The notes: generated from the letters alone by a model not told the origin. Positions 33,115 to 43,800 are shown, counted from the first letter of the stretch. The stretch: 64,000 bases of DNA from Morchella semilibera (GCA_009192285.1 CM018604.1:3888580-3952579), one strand, 5' to 3'. A program made the numbers and translations.

Positions 33115-34189
33115 ATGGACTCCAAATCCACCCATCTCCCCTCCACTGCCCCGCAACGCGCTTCCCCACCCCAAGATTCTCAGCAAACAAGGTGTACATT
33201 AACCAAAACTGGAGGTATTTGACCAATATTCCTTTCCGGCTTCCATTCATGGTCCTTTTTAAACGCTAACGGAAGCCGTTCAGCAACAATGGAAAGCACT
33301 AGGCGCGCCCTTGAAAGTATTTTGCCCTCAAACATTCCACCGCACGTTACCATGGCCCTCAGCAGTGTCGTCAACACCTCCAACGAGCTCGCACGCCGCA
33401 TGGGAACCTTCAACGACCCCTCTGCCACCTCCGATATCCGTCGAGAACTCCTTGACGTTTCCGCAGCAATGGGAATCCAGGTGAATATTCCATTTGGCAT
33501 ACTCAGAGCCCGCCAGGAAACCATGATCAAGCCATATATCGGCAGAGTTCAGCGATATTTCAAGATGGCTTATGGCTTTGACCCCGGCTTGACCTTGGAG
33601 CTGCTGAATAATGTCCTTACTGCGAGGAGTTTGAGGACCAGGTTTTTGGACAAGCCGATCTTTACATCTGGTATGTCAATAGAACAATCCGTCGTTTTGA
33701 GATATGGGATTGCTAACCATACTTGCTATTATAGGAGGCGGTGCCGCGTCGGGGGGGCCTGATAATATGGTAGCCGATCCAGCCCTTCCCGTCCCTTCTG
33801 TGCAAACCACCTCTGCCCCCAAGAGTTCCTATGTGCAGCCTAATCTTGTTTTGGGCACTCCCAAGCCGCACCCCACTCGCAGAGTCATGTTCGAGGGCAT
33901 GGGCAGGGCCGGCACCGGCGGGTTCGTTCTCGATCCGTACGACAACTTCGATCTGTTCGTCGAGCTTGTAGGTGGAAGCGCCAAGGGCATGCAGTATTCG
34001 AGAAATGACGTCGAATGGTCTCCCCTGGGCACTAGAGAGGAGTATGTTGCGTTGTGGTTGGGAGTTGAGGTAGGGCTTAATAAGATTTACCTGAAGAGGG
34101 TGAATGCTAAAAAGATCTATCCGGATGTGAAGATTGGGAGGGTGATTAATGAGGCGTTGTGGGTTTCTGATGAGGCTATGTACTCCTAG
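33115..34189 (+). CDS. Three-exon orphan protein (313 aa)
   Basis: Exons are 33115-33214, 33284-33670 and 33735-34189. Introns of 69 nt (donor GTATTT, branch GCTAAC, acceptor TTCAG) and 64 nt (donor GTATGT, branch GCTAAC, acceptor TTATAG) are both phase 1. The joined frame is 313 residues. If the first intron is only in the leader, ATG 33289 (ACAATGG) gives 278 residues. Exon 2 encodes a helical region (ARRMGTFNDPSATSDIR; FKMAYGFDPGLTLELLNN). Exon 3 starts with a Pro/Ser linker and continues into a folded-looking part with LDPYDNFDLFVELVGGS and GVEVGLNKIYLKRVN. No signal peptide, membrane segment or known domain. Intron 2 and the third exon are strongly supported. Confidence 0.66.
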
Positions 34190-34804
34190 CCTGTTGGTGG
34201 TATATGAGCGAGTAGAGGGTGGCGTGTACAAAGGCCTGATATCTTAGGCTGTGTGGGGGGCTATGATATAAAATACCGCTAGCTGTACTCTATACTAAGA
34301 ATACAATTCTCCGCTCTCCCACACCTTTCCTGACTGATATAGAGAGTGATTTAATGTCTTTCGAGCAATAGCAGAACAGTTGTGCATGTTGGCTCCAGGC
34401 CCGGCCCATGTGTGGATGGTGTGGATGACAATTGACTGTGTATGACCATCCGTCCCGTGATATAAGCAATAATAACGTCTCTTAATTGACAGTGTGACAG
34501 ATAATTTTTGGTAAGCCCAGGCGCCTTCAATCATCTAAGGAATACTAGCAAGGGAGAGATAAATAATTATTTATTAGCAACGAGTAGACCTAACTACCGC
34601 ATATACTATAACATCCTTTACTCCAAACCCTCCTCGCGCCCCAAGGTAACATTGAAGAATAAAAGAACATAGCTCGCAAGTACATGTAGCTATCGGATTT
34701 AATCCCTGCAGCCCGCCACTGCCCCCGAAAACACATTCCCCACCTCCAATAAAGACCCCGAGAAAGCGGTTAACATAACCCCAGAAATAAAAGAATCGGA
34801 ACCT
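34190..34804. other. Convergent intergenic region
   Basis: AT-rich 3' flanks of the 33115 gene (+) and the 34805 gene (-). I see no gene or repeat here. Confidence 0.5.
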
Positions 34805-35140
34805 CTAATCGAATTCAGCACCTGGCCAAGTCACTTGGCCCCGAACATCCCATTCTTCCATTCCCACGGAGTCCTCCTCCTCCTCTTTCCACACCTCGTT
34901 CCTGAGCTCAGGGGACCCAGGGTCACAACTCTCCTTAGCTCGCAGTATGTGCATGGCAACCTCATGGGGCGTGCTAGGGGCAGATTCCTCGCAGCGTTGC
35001 CATGGAGTCGGAACGTGGGAGCTATTCAGAACTGAGTTGTTGAGCCATTGGGTCATAGGATCAATGCCAATCATCTTCTTAGTCGTTGGAGAAGTGGTGT
35101 TTTTCTTGTTAGGAACATTGTTACCGTTGGGGCTCGACAT
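34805..35140 (-). CDS. Acidic orphan protein (111 aa)
   Basis: ATG 35140-35138 (AGCACAATGTC) begins 111 codons ending at TAG 34805. The N-terminus is Asn/Thr/Lys-rich. The centre has IDPMTQWLNNSVLNSS and PWQRCEESAP. A helical part (HEVAMHILRAKESC) leads to an acidic, Trp-containing tail (VWKEEEEDSVGMEEWD). No signal peptide, membrane segment or known domain. The frame is open 13 codons upstream but without an ATG. Start context and codon use support coding. Confidence 0.58.
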   Translation of the reverse strand: MSSPNGNNVPNKKNTTSPTTKKMIGIDPMTQWLNNSVLNSSHVPTPWQRCEESAPSTPHEVAMHILRAKESCDPGSPELRNEVWKEEEEDSVGMEEWDVRGQVTWPGAEFD

Positions 35141-35876
35141 TGTGCTTGGGTTGATTGGGCTTGTGTTATGGCGGTGCAATTAATTGGCTCTCGTAGTATA
35201 ATAGTGGTAGGACCTGGTCTACAGAAGAAGCACTTATTTACCGTTCGGAAAAATAAAATAGCTAAACTTTGTACTATATATCATAAACTCTAGAAACTAC
35301 ATCCGATATTAAATGGAACTGGCCCCTAAGTAATACCATACGCCTGCCCGTTTAACCAGTCGTGCGCCGCATGAACGATGGAAAACAAATAGAAGCTACT
35401 CCTAAGTTTGAGGGTCTTCAGTTGGGTGTATTCAAGTCATTATCCCCCAGAACTAATTGAATGGTGTACTTTTGTTAAAGAAAGCACAGGGATAATTGCC
35501 GCTGATATGCCGAAATACATATTATGCTTCTGTGGGATTGTATTCTTTCTAACGGCTTAGGGATCATCTTTGTATTTGTTCAGGATCCGAGATGGTTGAC
35601 AACAACCCTTCCCACGGCCACCGGGTGTAGTGGCGAGTGCGGCCCTACAGTTACCAATTTAAATGGTGCGGTACTTTTGTCGGCCATGGAGAGTGCTTTG
35701 CTGCCTCAGATTATGAAAGAATGCTTTGCAAGATTCTTTTTTGCGACTAAGTACACGCTGATCCGTCATCATACCAATTCGGCAACGCCAAAGACACATG
35801 AGATGATATATGAAACCATATCTCAACCGCCCATGCCAGACCCAATACGCCAAACAACCCCATATCCAAAAGCAGA
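35141..35876. other. Intergenic DNA
   Basis: No gene is supported. A plus-strand frame at 35524-35880 is open for 118 codons but lacks gene signals and overlaps the 3' end of the next minus-strand gene. Confidence 0.42.
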
Positions 35877-36489
35877 CTAACCACTTGTACTGTCCCTGTT
35901 GGTAGGCGGCCAGTCTGTGATTGTAGCAGATGTCCTTCTCAACGTATTCCGGCGCGGGGGTCTATCGTAGATAGAGATCGGGCGCCTCGGTGGCTCTGGT
36001 GTCGCAAAGTACTCATCGTAGAAAGGTGAGTTTACACCGCCGGTCTCGACAACAATGTCTTTGATTGCTTGATGGGCTCTGTCGAGAGCTTGAGATAGCC
36101 ATATGCGCTCTTGGAGAGTGTAAATGAGCTTCTGCTTTAATTCGGCTTCGAGTCTCTTCATCCGCTCAATTTCGGCGAGGAGGTTGGTACGCGCCTTAAA
36201 GTTGTTAGTTTTCTTGCTGCCGTGATAGATAGAGGGCTGGTGAACTTACAGGAAAACCGGAAGCACCAGGGCTAGGGGGAGGTCCAGTGAAGGAATCTCT
36301 GAGGGTGAGGTTCTTCGTCGCATTCACGCCGTCATGGTAGCGTGAGGTGATACAGGCGGGACCCAACAAACAAGCCTTTCGGGGTACTTTCCGAGCGTTT
36401 GCGGGGTGATTGAGTTCCTTCTCTCGAGCCGCTGAGCCCATGATCAGGGCAATCGGCTCTTTACGGCCAGTGTACCTCCTCGGCGACAT
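35877..36489 (-). CDS. Two-exon orphan protein with a coiled-coil segment (185 aa)
   Basis: ATG 36489-36487 (TTCCCATGTC) starts exon 1 (36489-36250). A 55-nt phase-0 intron (36249-36195) has donor GTAAGT, branch CTAAC and acceptor TTTAAG. Exon 2 is 36194-35877. The product is 185 residues. The frame is open upstream of this ATG, so another 5' exon is possible. Exon 1 encodes a basic N-terminus (MSPRRYTGRKEP), a Cys pair (KACLLGPAC) and a Pro/Gly linker. Exon 2 begins with a clear helix (NLLAEIERMKRLEAELKQK) that can form a coiled coil, then an Arg/Pro-rich tail. No domain is recognised. The splice signals are among the best in the window. Confidence 0.63.
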
Positions 36490-36632
36490 GGGAATATTGA
36501 TCGACGGTATTACTGTGTCAAATTCTTTTTGGGGGTATCTTTTCAAATTCTGGTCCAAAGAGGGCGGGCAGTTAAAGGCAAAACGTTATTATATGTTTCC
36601 TCGCTAACTTCTGGAAGCAGCCACACAACCCA

Positions 36633-36655
36633 GGGTAAGCTTATTAAGCTTACCC
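36633..36655. repeat. Perfect 10-bp-arm inverted repeat
   Basis: GGGTAAGCTT, the spacer ATT, and AAGCTTACCC form a perfect hairpin with a 3-nt loop. It lies about 145 bp upstream of the start of the minus-strand gene at 36489. It could be a regulatory dyad or the end of a small element. Confidence 0.8.
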
Positions 36656-37899
36656 GCCCGCTCCGGATCCCTGTCCTTCAGGTGGTACATCGGATGTAAA
36701 GGTACCCGGATATGGATGTAGGTTGGGAGTAAGGAAATGTATATCTACATGTACTTACCTCTACCAATCATACACTTTGGTTGTATATTGAGTCATGGCT
36801 AAAGCAGCAGCGCAATATTCCGGTCTCCATCAATTTCCTTCAGCGTTTCTTTGGCGATCGCAGATCATCTATACCTCCTCCAAAGGTTTCTAGGATCTTT
36901 CTCTTGTACGATGATAGGAAAGATGTTAGCCACGCCTACGCTGCCAACCACGTCAATTGCAACCAAACATCGAAACCTGATTGAACGGTTCACGGTACTA
37001 CTAACAATGATTACCAAGATGTATTATATACAAGCGGATGATAGAATGCCTTTGCCCTCGAGGTCATTTACTATTTTCTTGCTTCTGGGCGGCTCCACAT
37101 CCGCAACTATTAATGGTTCAAAACAGCAAGGAGCACGTCACAACGTATCACTCGATGTCAAAGGAACCCCCGGAGTCTCCTGCCTGTATATTCGCAACCG
37201 ATTCTTCCTGCATGATTATATAAATTTCTACTGCCCTGGCTACAACCACAGCCCACCATATCAGAGGTTAAAAGTCCTCACTTTTTCGTTGATCTCGCGC
37301 CGGAGGTGCCCTGTTGTTGAATATCATGTGATGGCTAGAGATGCCCACGTCGCCCTAGAGGTCTTAGAGCTGTGGTACGAGCACAGAAAAAAATGTCTTC
37401 AAAAATCAATGCTATCAGCTCAATTGAGACTGTTGCCGCCAGATATTCTATCTGGCTAGATTAATCTAGATATTTGAAGCTTATGGATTGTTATACTATA
37501 ATGCCTCTAGGGGTTAACCGCATACGGCAACCCTAGGCAGGAATGAGACAGATGGTTGTAAGAGTGCTTTCTTGGCCAAGGAGGTCTAGAACTCCGCGCC
37601 GACCTAGGATGTTCCAGCGGACAGATATCACGTACTTCAACAGCAGCAACCTCCCCCCCCCCCCCACTCCATCATCCCACGCCGTTTTTGCTATTGTTAA
37701 CTGGGGGACCGGCGGCTGTTGCGAGTAGTTCTGGTACAGGATATAGAGAGGATAGAAGCTAATTAGGGATATCCACGCCCTACTATATGTTGCGGTATCC
37801 ATTGAATCTCGTGGGGTCTGTCCAACCCTACATATTTCTATTCTCGAAACACATCCTGCCAAGCTGATGGATGTATAAATACAAGAACAAACGATACCA
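36656..37899. other. Intergenic or relic DNA
   Basis: No gene is supported. A 202-codon plus-strand frame (36851-37459, not ATG-supported at its start) and a 228-codon minus frame (37533-38219) occur without splice or leader signals. The minus frame overlaps the more convincing gene at 38043. Confidence 0.4.
37653..37665 (+). repeat. C13 homopolymer
   Basis: A run of 13 C residues about 390 bp before the ATG at 38043. Confidence 0.9.
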
Positions 37900-38042
37900 A
37901 TGCACCTGGCTCGGATATTGCTTCTCTTGATTCCCTTACTCACTTTCGCCTTGTCAGATTCACCTACTGCAACCCCCATACTACCGCTCCATATTCTTGA
38001 CTCAGATTCACCGCCCTGCATATCTCTACGAAGTGTCCTAGG

Positions 38043-38593
38043 ATGGGCGACGAAGCTAGACTTCCTAAGAACCTGTCTAACGGGGAAGGTGAAAAAAGCG
38101 CTTCGGAGGGCACCAAGAGACATGGTTCCACCGTCAAAAAGTCCTTGAGCTCCTATACACTCACACAGGCCGAGATGGAGGAAATTCACATGCTGAGCGA
38201 TGCCGCAAAGATTCACCACGGCTTTGACGCCATTCGGTTCGTTGTGGAAGATAAAACTGAGAAAGAGAGATGTAGGATACCCTAGCGAGATACTGCGCAG
38301 TTTGAGGATATGATGCTCATGAATATATGATTTTAGTGAACGATGCGCGTATGTTCCTGGAGGCTGAGGAGGCTGGGGCCAGTCATGACGTTAGGGGTAG
38401 TATCTACTTTGGTAAAGGCAATGGAAAAAGCGTCCATGTGGACACCGCCCGCCTCACAACAGACCCAGTGTCCAATGCTAAGATCAACACGGATATGCAT
38501 AGTACGTACGAGTGGCGTCGGTTATCTTCAGATATACTGACCCTAATGTACCCAGATCCACCCTCAAACCGCGATCCCCGCCCCCAGAAGTGA
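38043..38593 (+). CDS. Three-exon small orphan protein (143 aa)
   Basis: Exons are 38043-38271, 38337-38501 and 38556-38593. Introns of 65 nt (donor GTAGGA, acceptor TTTTAG) and 54 nt (donor GTACGT, acceptor ACCCAG) are both phase 1. The product is 143 residues, hydrophilic, with helices (TLTQAEMEEIHMLSDAAK; MFLEAEEAGASHD) and a glycine-rich bend (YFGKGNGKS). Upstream, ATG 37900 starts a hydrophobic signal-peptide-like stretch (MHLARILLLLIPLLTFALS). A splice from the GTCAGA near 37952 to CCTAG at 38042 would join it in frame, giving a secreted form. The second intron is a multiple of three with no stop, so retention adds 18 residues. Function unknown. Confidence 0.52.
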
Positions 38594-38785
38594 TAAAGTC
38601 CAAACTTGGAAAAATGGACTGAGGGTAGTAGGAACCTCCAACTTCTCCAACCCTCTTTACTCATCTGTAGATCATACCGGAATGGAATGCCACACATTCG
38701 GCAAGGCTTCTTACACTTGAGAGTAATGCGTTGTAGATGAGTAGCTCAAGGAACACTAAATTCATATAGCTTGCTCCTCCGGGAG

Positions 38786-38793
38786 GGTGGGGC
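38786..38793. repeat. Left target-site duplication of the hAT element
   Basis: GGTGGGGC directly abuts the left terminal inverted repeat and is identical to the 8 bp following the right end. Eight-bp duplications are diagnostic of the hAT superfamily. Confidence 0.93.
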
Positions 38794-38810
38794 CAGCGTT
38801 TCCAACGGGT
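38794..38810 (+). repeat. Left terminal inverted repeat of the hAT element
   Basis: CAGCGTTTCCAACGGGT, matching the reverse complement of the right end at 15 of 17 positions. Confidence 0.92.
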
Positions 38811-38975
38811 GTGACCGGTTTCTATTTCGACCGAAACCAAACTGAGCGGAACTGAATAGGGAGTAGAACTGAACTGAGCTCAACTAAACTATGTTTGTAT
38901 TTGGTTAACTGGTTTTTAGACTACAACGGTTCCCGGAACTGGGTGTATATAGATGATGTTGATAAGAATGCATAA

Positions 38976-41309
38976 TTAGTTACTCCAAGATTTCAGACAT
39001 TCCAATGCCTCCAAAGAATCAGTTCCAAGTCGGTTCCTCATAGTAGACAATGTTAATTTCGCGCCAGAAAACAGCCTCTCTGGCTCAGAAGACATAGCAG
39101 GGATTGACAAGATATCAATTGCCATTTTGGAAAGGGTAGGGTATTGGCTTCGCACTCTAGCCTCCATCCACCATAATCTACTATTAGATACACCTAACTC
39201 CGGAATTGATAAAGAATATTGATCAAGCTCATCAGAATCTGCTGTCCCTAACCTCATATCCAGCCGACACCATGCATCAAACCCTGTACCCCCAAGCGCC
39301 GAGCTTGAATTGCCAATCATATTATGAACTCCACGATACCTACATTCCCAAAATTGTCTCAATAGGGCACGTGCTTGCAGGACTTCACCGGGGCTCCACC
39401 TGTCCTCAAAGTATTTCCATTTCCAAACCGGATTAAGTACTACTGCGGCGACATAAGCAGGTGATTGACGCAGGATTGTAATATATTTATCCAATTTCAC
39501 TTTTCCTGTTTCCATCATACTAATAAGCAGCGGTTCAGTTGTGTTTGTGAGTGATGTAAGGTAATGTTGACGGAGGTAGTCAAGGCAAGGTAACACTTGA
39601 CTAAGGCAAGAATTCCGTCCTTCTGTTGCTAAGGTGGCGGTTTCAAAAGGCTCCAAGAATTGGTGAATATCTTTTAACACAGCCCAGTCTGATGTAGTAA
39701 GGCGGTCACCCTCCAGTGAATGAGAGTAGGCATATAAATCCATTGCCTCATGCATATTGGGACGAAGAACACTACTCAATACTTTGTACCAAGAGTTCCA
39801 TCTCGTCTCATTATCACGGTAGGGCATGAGTCCCCCACTCCTCCTTTTGAATTCCGCCGCCCTCTGAGGACTGTGTCGTATGTGAACGATGAGATTATGA
39901 ATCTTTCCCAATGGCCCTGCCTTGCGCCATTGATTCAAAGTATCTGTGGAAACATCCTCCAAACAGAACTGTTCCGGTTTCAAAGCATGATCTGATCCAA
40001 ACAAGTAGGCTTGAACTGATAGGTTGATAATATGGCCAGTGCACCGTAATCTTCTCTCATCATGGCTCCAACCCTCCATCCCTATCTCACGTAGGTGTAT
40101 ACCAAGAAAACGCCACAAAGAGTCATTGTTGGTTGCATTGTCCATCATTCCATAACCAAGCTTTGACGTCACCCCATATGAGTCCAACAGCTCACATAGT
40201 GGTAACGAGAGATTTTCCCCTGAATGTGATCCATCAACAACCTTTAGACCTAACACACGGTTGCAGAGTTGACCTCCCTCATTGGTAAAGTGCCCGATTA
40301 CCCCCAACAAGCAATAATTATTAGGACTTTGCCACAAATCCAATGTTACATGGATTTCTGATTCAGATCCATGTAGTTCGTTCCGTATAATTTCTCTTTG
40401 AACCTTAAAGGATTGTATCACCCAGGATTGCACTGTACTGGGTGACATAGGAAGCAAAGACATGATATCAGGCCTAATATATTGAGTCCAAGCTCGAAAC
40501 TCAGGACTAGTAACAAAGCTCAGGGGAAGGCTGCGTTTTGCTATCATCTGAACCAATAAATCACTAATGACTACAGGGTCTGGTTGACTGCCTGATGAAG
40601 TGTGGGTGACGTCATCTGCTTGTTGGTGTAATTGTCTTTGCCGGACTCCTACTTCAGCCGCACGCTTCATTGCATGCTGGATAGATATGTTGGTTTGTTG
40701 TAATCTCTGTTGCTTGCGAGATATAGGTTCAATAATGTTGTGGGCTTTTTGCAGATGTTGAGCTCTAGCTGTTGATCCGGTTGATATCAGATATCGTTGT
40801 GGCTTTGTTCGATTACTGCAATGGGAACACTCCCACATACTAGAACCATGTCAGATTTTAATTGCTTTTAACGTTGGTTGTTAGTAGATTATGGCTACAG
40901 ACCTCTCCCCGTCTATCACTATCTTCCTATCATGTACTACATCTCCCTCATTCCATGTCCAGGATCTGGTTTCCATAGTCTTCCTTTTTCTTTGATTGGG
41001 TAGTAATACAGCGGATGGCAACTCAGGCGGCGCAGCTGAATCAATCATTGGTGTCGTGAAATCTGGTATTGATGTTTCGGGTTGCTGGGGCATGTCTAAT
41101 ACAGTATCTGTAGGTGCCGTGGGTGGTGGTGCATATAGCGAATGGTCATCACTGTCTGAAGGCACTAGGGAGGTAAGGGCCGATGCAGATGATTGAGTTA
41201 ATGTTGTATGAGCTGTCAATAGATTGGGCACGGTAGAGGATAAATGAATAGCACTGTACATAGTGCTAGGTGCCAGTGAGCCATGATCTGATGACTGGTC
41301 CGAAGTCAT
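38976..41309 (-). CDS. hAT-family transposase with BED zinc finger (756 aa)
   Basis: This enzyme cuts and inserts its own element. Exon 1 is 41309-40903, starting at ATG (CAAATGAC). A 63-nt phase-2 intron (40902-40840) has donor GTCTGT, branch CTACTAAC and acceptor TTCTAG. Exon 2 is 40839-38976. The product is 756 residues. Residues 1-110 are Ser/Thr/Pro-rich. A BED finger spans about 116-170: SWTWNEG, then C140-x2-C143 and H164-x4-H169, split by the intron. The catalytic core includes VTLDLWQSPNN, DNATNND and RCTGHIINL. The C-terminal dimerisation region has IPAMSSEPERLFSGAKL and LSTMRNRL. No stop or frameshift is present, so the enzyme could be functional. Length and domain order match fungal hAT transposases. 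Confidence 0.94.
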
Positions 41310-41608
41310 TTGGTGCAATAAGAAGCCTCTTCCCTTCTGATATGATTCTTTGCCGTATTGTACACAAAGCTCGGGGCAGGAGCCCCTTCTTATATATCTT
41401 CTGTAGGACAAACTTAGCGCCTATATCTAACGAGATATCTACTATCATGTTACTATTCTCCTGTATATTAGAACTGCCATAGGAATCAGTTTAAATCGAG
41501 CTAGCAAATGTAGGAACCGTTGGGACCAAAGCAGGCCACACTCGATTACTGACCCGAATTATCTCTGAAACCGATTTCCTCAAACCGGGTTTCGTGGTGC
41601 AACCGTCT

Positions 41609-41625
41609 AACCGTTGGAAACCCTG
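41609..41625 (-). repeat. Right terminal inverted repeat of the hAT element
   Basis: Read on the minus strand it is CAGGGTTTCCAACGGTT, the inverted partner of 38794-38810. Confidence 0.92.
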
Positions 41626-41633
41626 GGTGGGGC
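41626..41633. repeat. Right target-site duplication of the hAT element
   Basis: GGTGGGGC, identical to 38786-38793. Confidence 0.93.
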
Positions 41634-42839
41634 CCTGTCTGGCGAGCGATAGTTCTAAAATCAAACCCTTACTATGAGTACCTAGCCCCTGTACTGAGTA
41701 GAGCCTATACTTGTTTTCTTATCTTCTGTCTTTCCTTTGATCGGTTGTTGTTTTTTCTATACCTATCTTCATTTCTAGAAATTTTTCAATAATCCAATCC
41801 GTTTTAGTGTTTGAATAATAAAATATGATTTGCCTCACGCCTCGATCTTTCTCGATTTTATTCTTTCTTGTGAGTGGTAAGTATTTTTACTCTACCTTTT
41901 GCTGTAAGGTCCACGCTGTGGCCGCTGTCCGTGTAAAGTATTCTTATATACCAGCCTTTGCATTGCTAAGGCAGTAGCGAACCAAGCAACGTCGAAACAG
42001 ACCTAGTCCCCAGGGACCCCTGAGGGAGGGGGGAATGGGCTGCACGGGATGCGGAAGCTAAGCTCCAGAACGTAAGTTTCCCCGGAGCCCGTGGTGGGAA
42101 CGCCGCGCCGGTGAGGCCTGCCCACTGTTCTCTTCTCGTCGGCTTTAAACCTAAGGAGGGTAGATTATCTCCTCCCATGGTTGGATTGTTTGCAGGAGGA
42201 ACTAAACACTGTAAGCGGATCCACTCGCTAAGCCGGGAACGGTATTCCTCGTCATTGGTTTGGCTCGGGGGTTCGGTGAGATTTGAATAAAATCAAAGTA
42301 TACCCGATTGATCGAGGAGGCCTTTTAACCTGTCGATGGCAGCGGGACCCTGGCTATCGCCGATAGCTCTGGTTAGCTGCTTCTCCTGCAACTATATGGG
42401 GCTTCGAAATAAGCCAAGGGTTATCACTCGCAGCTGCTGACAGTGCGGAAACCCGGCGCCAAAATACCAGATCAACGGGGATCTAAACGCCGTATTTCCT
42501 TCATAGTATTTGAAGTTTACATCTTCAGTCCAATAGTCTATTCTAGAACGCACAGTTATTATTACCTAGGCCTAGCACCTGCAGCTTTTGTTTTGGTGAG
42601 GGCACTTGTTCAACGTACACGGAAATGATTTGTAAATGTGATCGAAATAAATGTCTTACGGCGCGAGATTTTATTTCGTATCATACTACTTTACCAATTC
42701 TTCAGCTTATTCGCTCCACGGTGACTAATTCCGAGTATCTCAGTACGGTTTACGAATTGTGGAGGCCCGGGCCGGTGTTCGCCCAAATAATTAGATAATT
42801 AGGGCGAGGGTCTTGGAATAGCTTCGTTGCCCCTTCGCC
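41634..42839. other. Noncoding DNA beside the hAT insertion
   Basis: No gene is supported in this stretch. The sequence is mixed, with G/C-rich patches around 42000-42130. Confidence 0.42.
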
Positions 42840-43107
42840 GCCATCGGGTAGTTCGGAGCCCCACCTGTGTTGCGGTAGTTGTGATGCGTCAGTGGTAGGA
42901 CCTTTACCAGCGCCTCATGTGGTGTGGGGTTACTCGCAACCATCTTTGGTGGGGGGTTCGACTCCTGCGTGTATAGTGGGTGGAATTGGGAAAACACATA
43001 AACTGCCAACAGTCTGAACATGTGTACCAACCTAGCTGAGATGGTAGGGCCTGGGTGATGTCCCGGTATAATCCTATCGATATGAATTCTCTGCTTTTTT
43101 TTTTTAC
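42840..43107 (+). mobile_element. Possible tRNA-derived SINE or Pol III unit
   Basis: An A-box-like segment (TGCGTCAGTGGTAGGA, about 42885-42900) is followed some 55-60 bp later by a good B-box, GGTTCGACTCC (42955-42965). About 130 bp downstream a run of T residues (about 43096-43106) could end Pol III transcription. The surrounding sequence does not fold as a proper tRNA cloverleaf; the T-stem pairs poorly. A tRNA-derived SINE is the better reading. No second copy was found in this window. Confidence 0.38.
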
Positions 43108-43530
43108 ACACACAGTCGGCAAGACGCTGTGTGCTGCTGCTGGCGGGGGTTCAGCATGTTCGCGTTCCCGTGCTGGCCGTCCGACCTTCAGAACCAGTGA
43201 ATAGTTACCCCCCTTCGAGCCGCTACAGGGCCCGAAAACAACGTGATAGGCTTCAATATCGGATTATATGGATTGCATCGCCACTATTGCAATCTCGCCT
43301 TTGGTGGAGACCGTCTTATCTGGGGCGAGAGAGCGGATTCAATAGATATAGGGATTTTGCAGCCAACGAAAATGTTATTTGTAGCTTCCTTCCTCCTGGT
43401 CTTCCTACGCTAAGTCGTTGTTTTCTACGCCTTCCCCTTTTTGTAGCCCGCGTTGTTCTCGCGTTGTTCTCCCCAGCCACGGCGGCCCGCCAAGCGCATC
43501 ATCATCTCCTCAATAACGAACGAGGACTTC

Positions 43531-43800
43531 ATGTCTGACATCAACCCATCAAGAACGACAACAACACTGAACAGACAGAATGGTCAGGATGGCCTCTCGC
43601 CTTCTTGCTGTCGAAGTGTTTCAGCCCGTATTTCTACCCGAGAGCTTCTCACGTCTTACACTCAGTGTTCCCCCGGTAGCCAAACCACCTTGTTTACTCA
43701 CTCCACCAAGACTTCGTATCTTCCTGCTGTCTCATATGTCTTGATGCCTTCTCTCCCAGGATCCCTAGTTTGCATTACTAACAGTGATTCTCTTCTTTAA
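43531..43800 (+). CDS. Possible small Ser/Thr-rich protein (89 aa)
   Basis: ATG 43531 follows a T/C-rich leader-like stretch (43380-43500) and opens 89 codons. It starts MSDINPSRTTTTLNRQNG and continues Ser/Thr/Leu-rich with three Cys (SPSCCRS, YTQCSPG). No domain is recognised. A second plus-strand frame from ATG 43822 (93 codons) lies just downstream and may be chance. Weak call. Confidence 0.25.
   Translation: MSDINPSRTTTTLNRQNGQDGLSPSCCRSVSARISTRELLTSYTQCSPGSQTTLFTHSTKTSYLPAVSYVLMPSLPGSLVCITNSDSLL

Larger units (their letters stand above)
38794..41625 (-). mobile_element. Complete hAT DNA transposon (2832 bp)
   Basis: The element begins CAGCGTTTCCAACGGGT and its other end, read inward on the minus strand, is CAGGGTTTCCAACGGTT. 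These are terminal inverted repeats differing at two of 17 bases and opening with the CAG typical of hAT elements. Both ends are flanked by the identical 8-bp GGTGGGGC. Inside lies one intact two-exon transposase gene on the minus strand. Left and right subterminal regions (about 165 and 300 bp) are noncoding. An uninterrupted transposase, matching ends and a perfect duplication indicate recent insertion and possibly an autonomous copy. Confidence 0.94.

Noticed and set aside
36851-37459. 202-codon plus-strand frame
   Set aside because: The start is not convincing, composition is erratic, and neighbouring frames are equally open. Probably chance or relic.
37533-38219. 228-codon minus-strand frame
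   Set aside because: No ATG-supported start, leader or splice signals. It is antisense to the better supported 38043 gene and overlaps a homopolymer.
38404-38697. 97-codon minus-strand frame
   Set aside because: Antisense to exons 2 and 3 of the 38043 gene, with no own signals.
41966-42178. rRNA-like or G/C-rich structured patch
   Set aside because: No match to conserved rRNA cores that I recognise; probably ordinary intergenic sequence.
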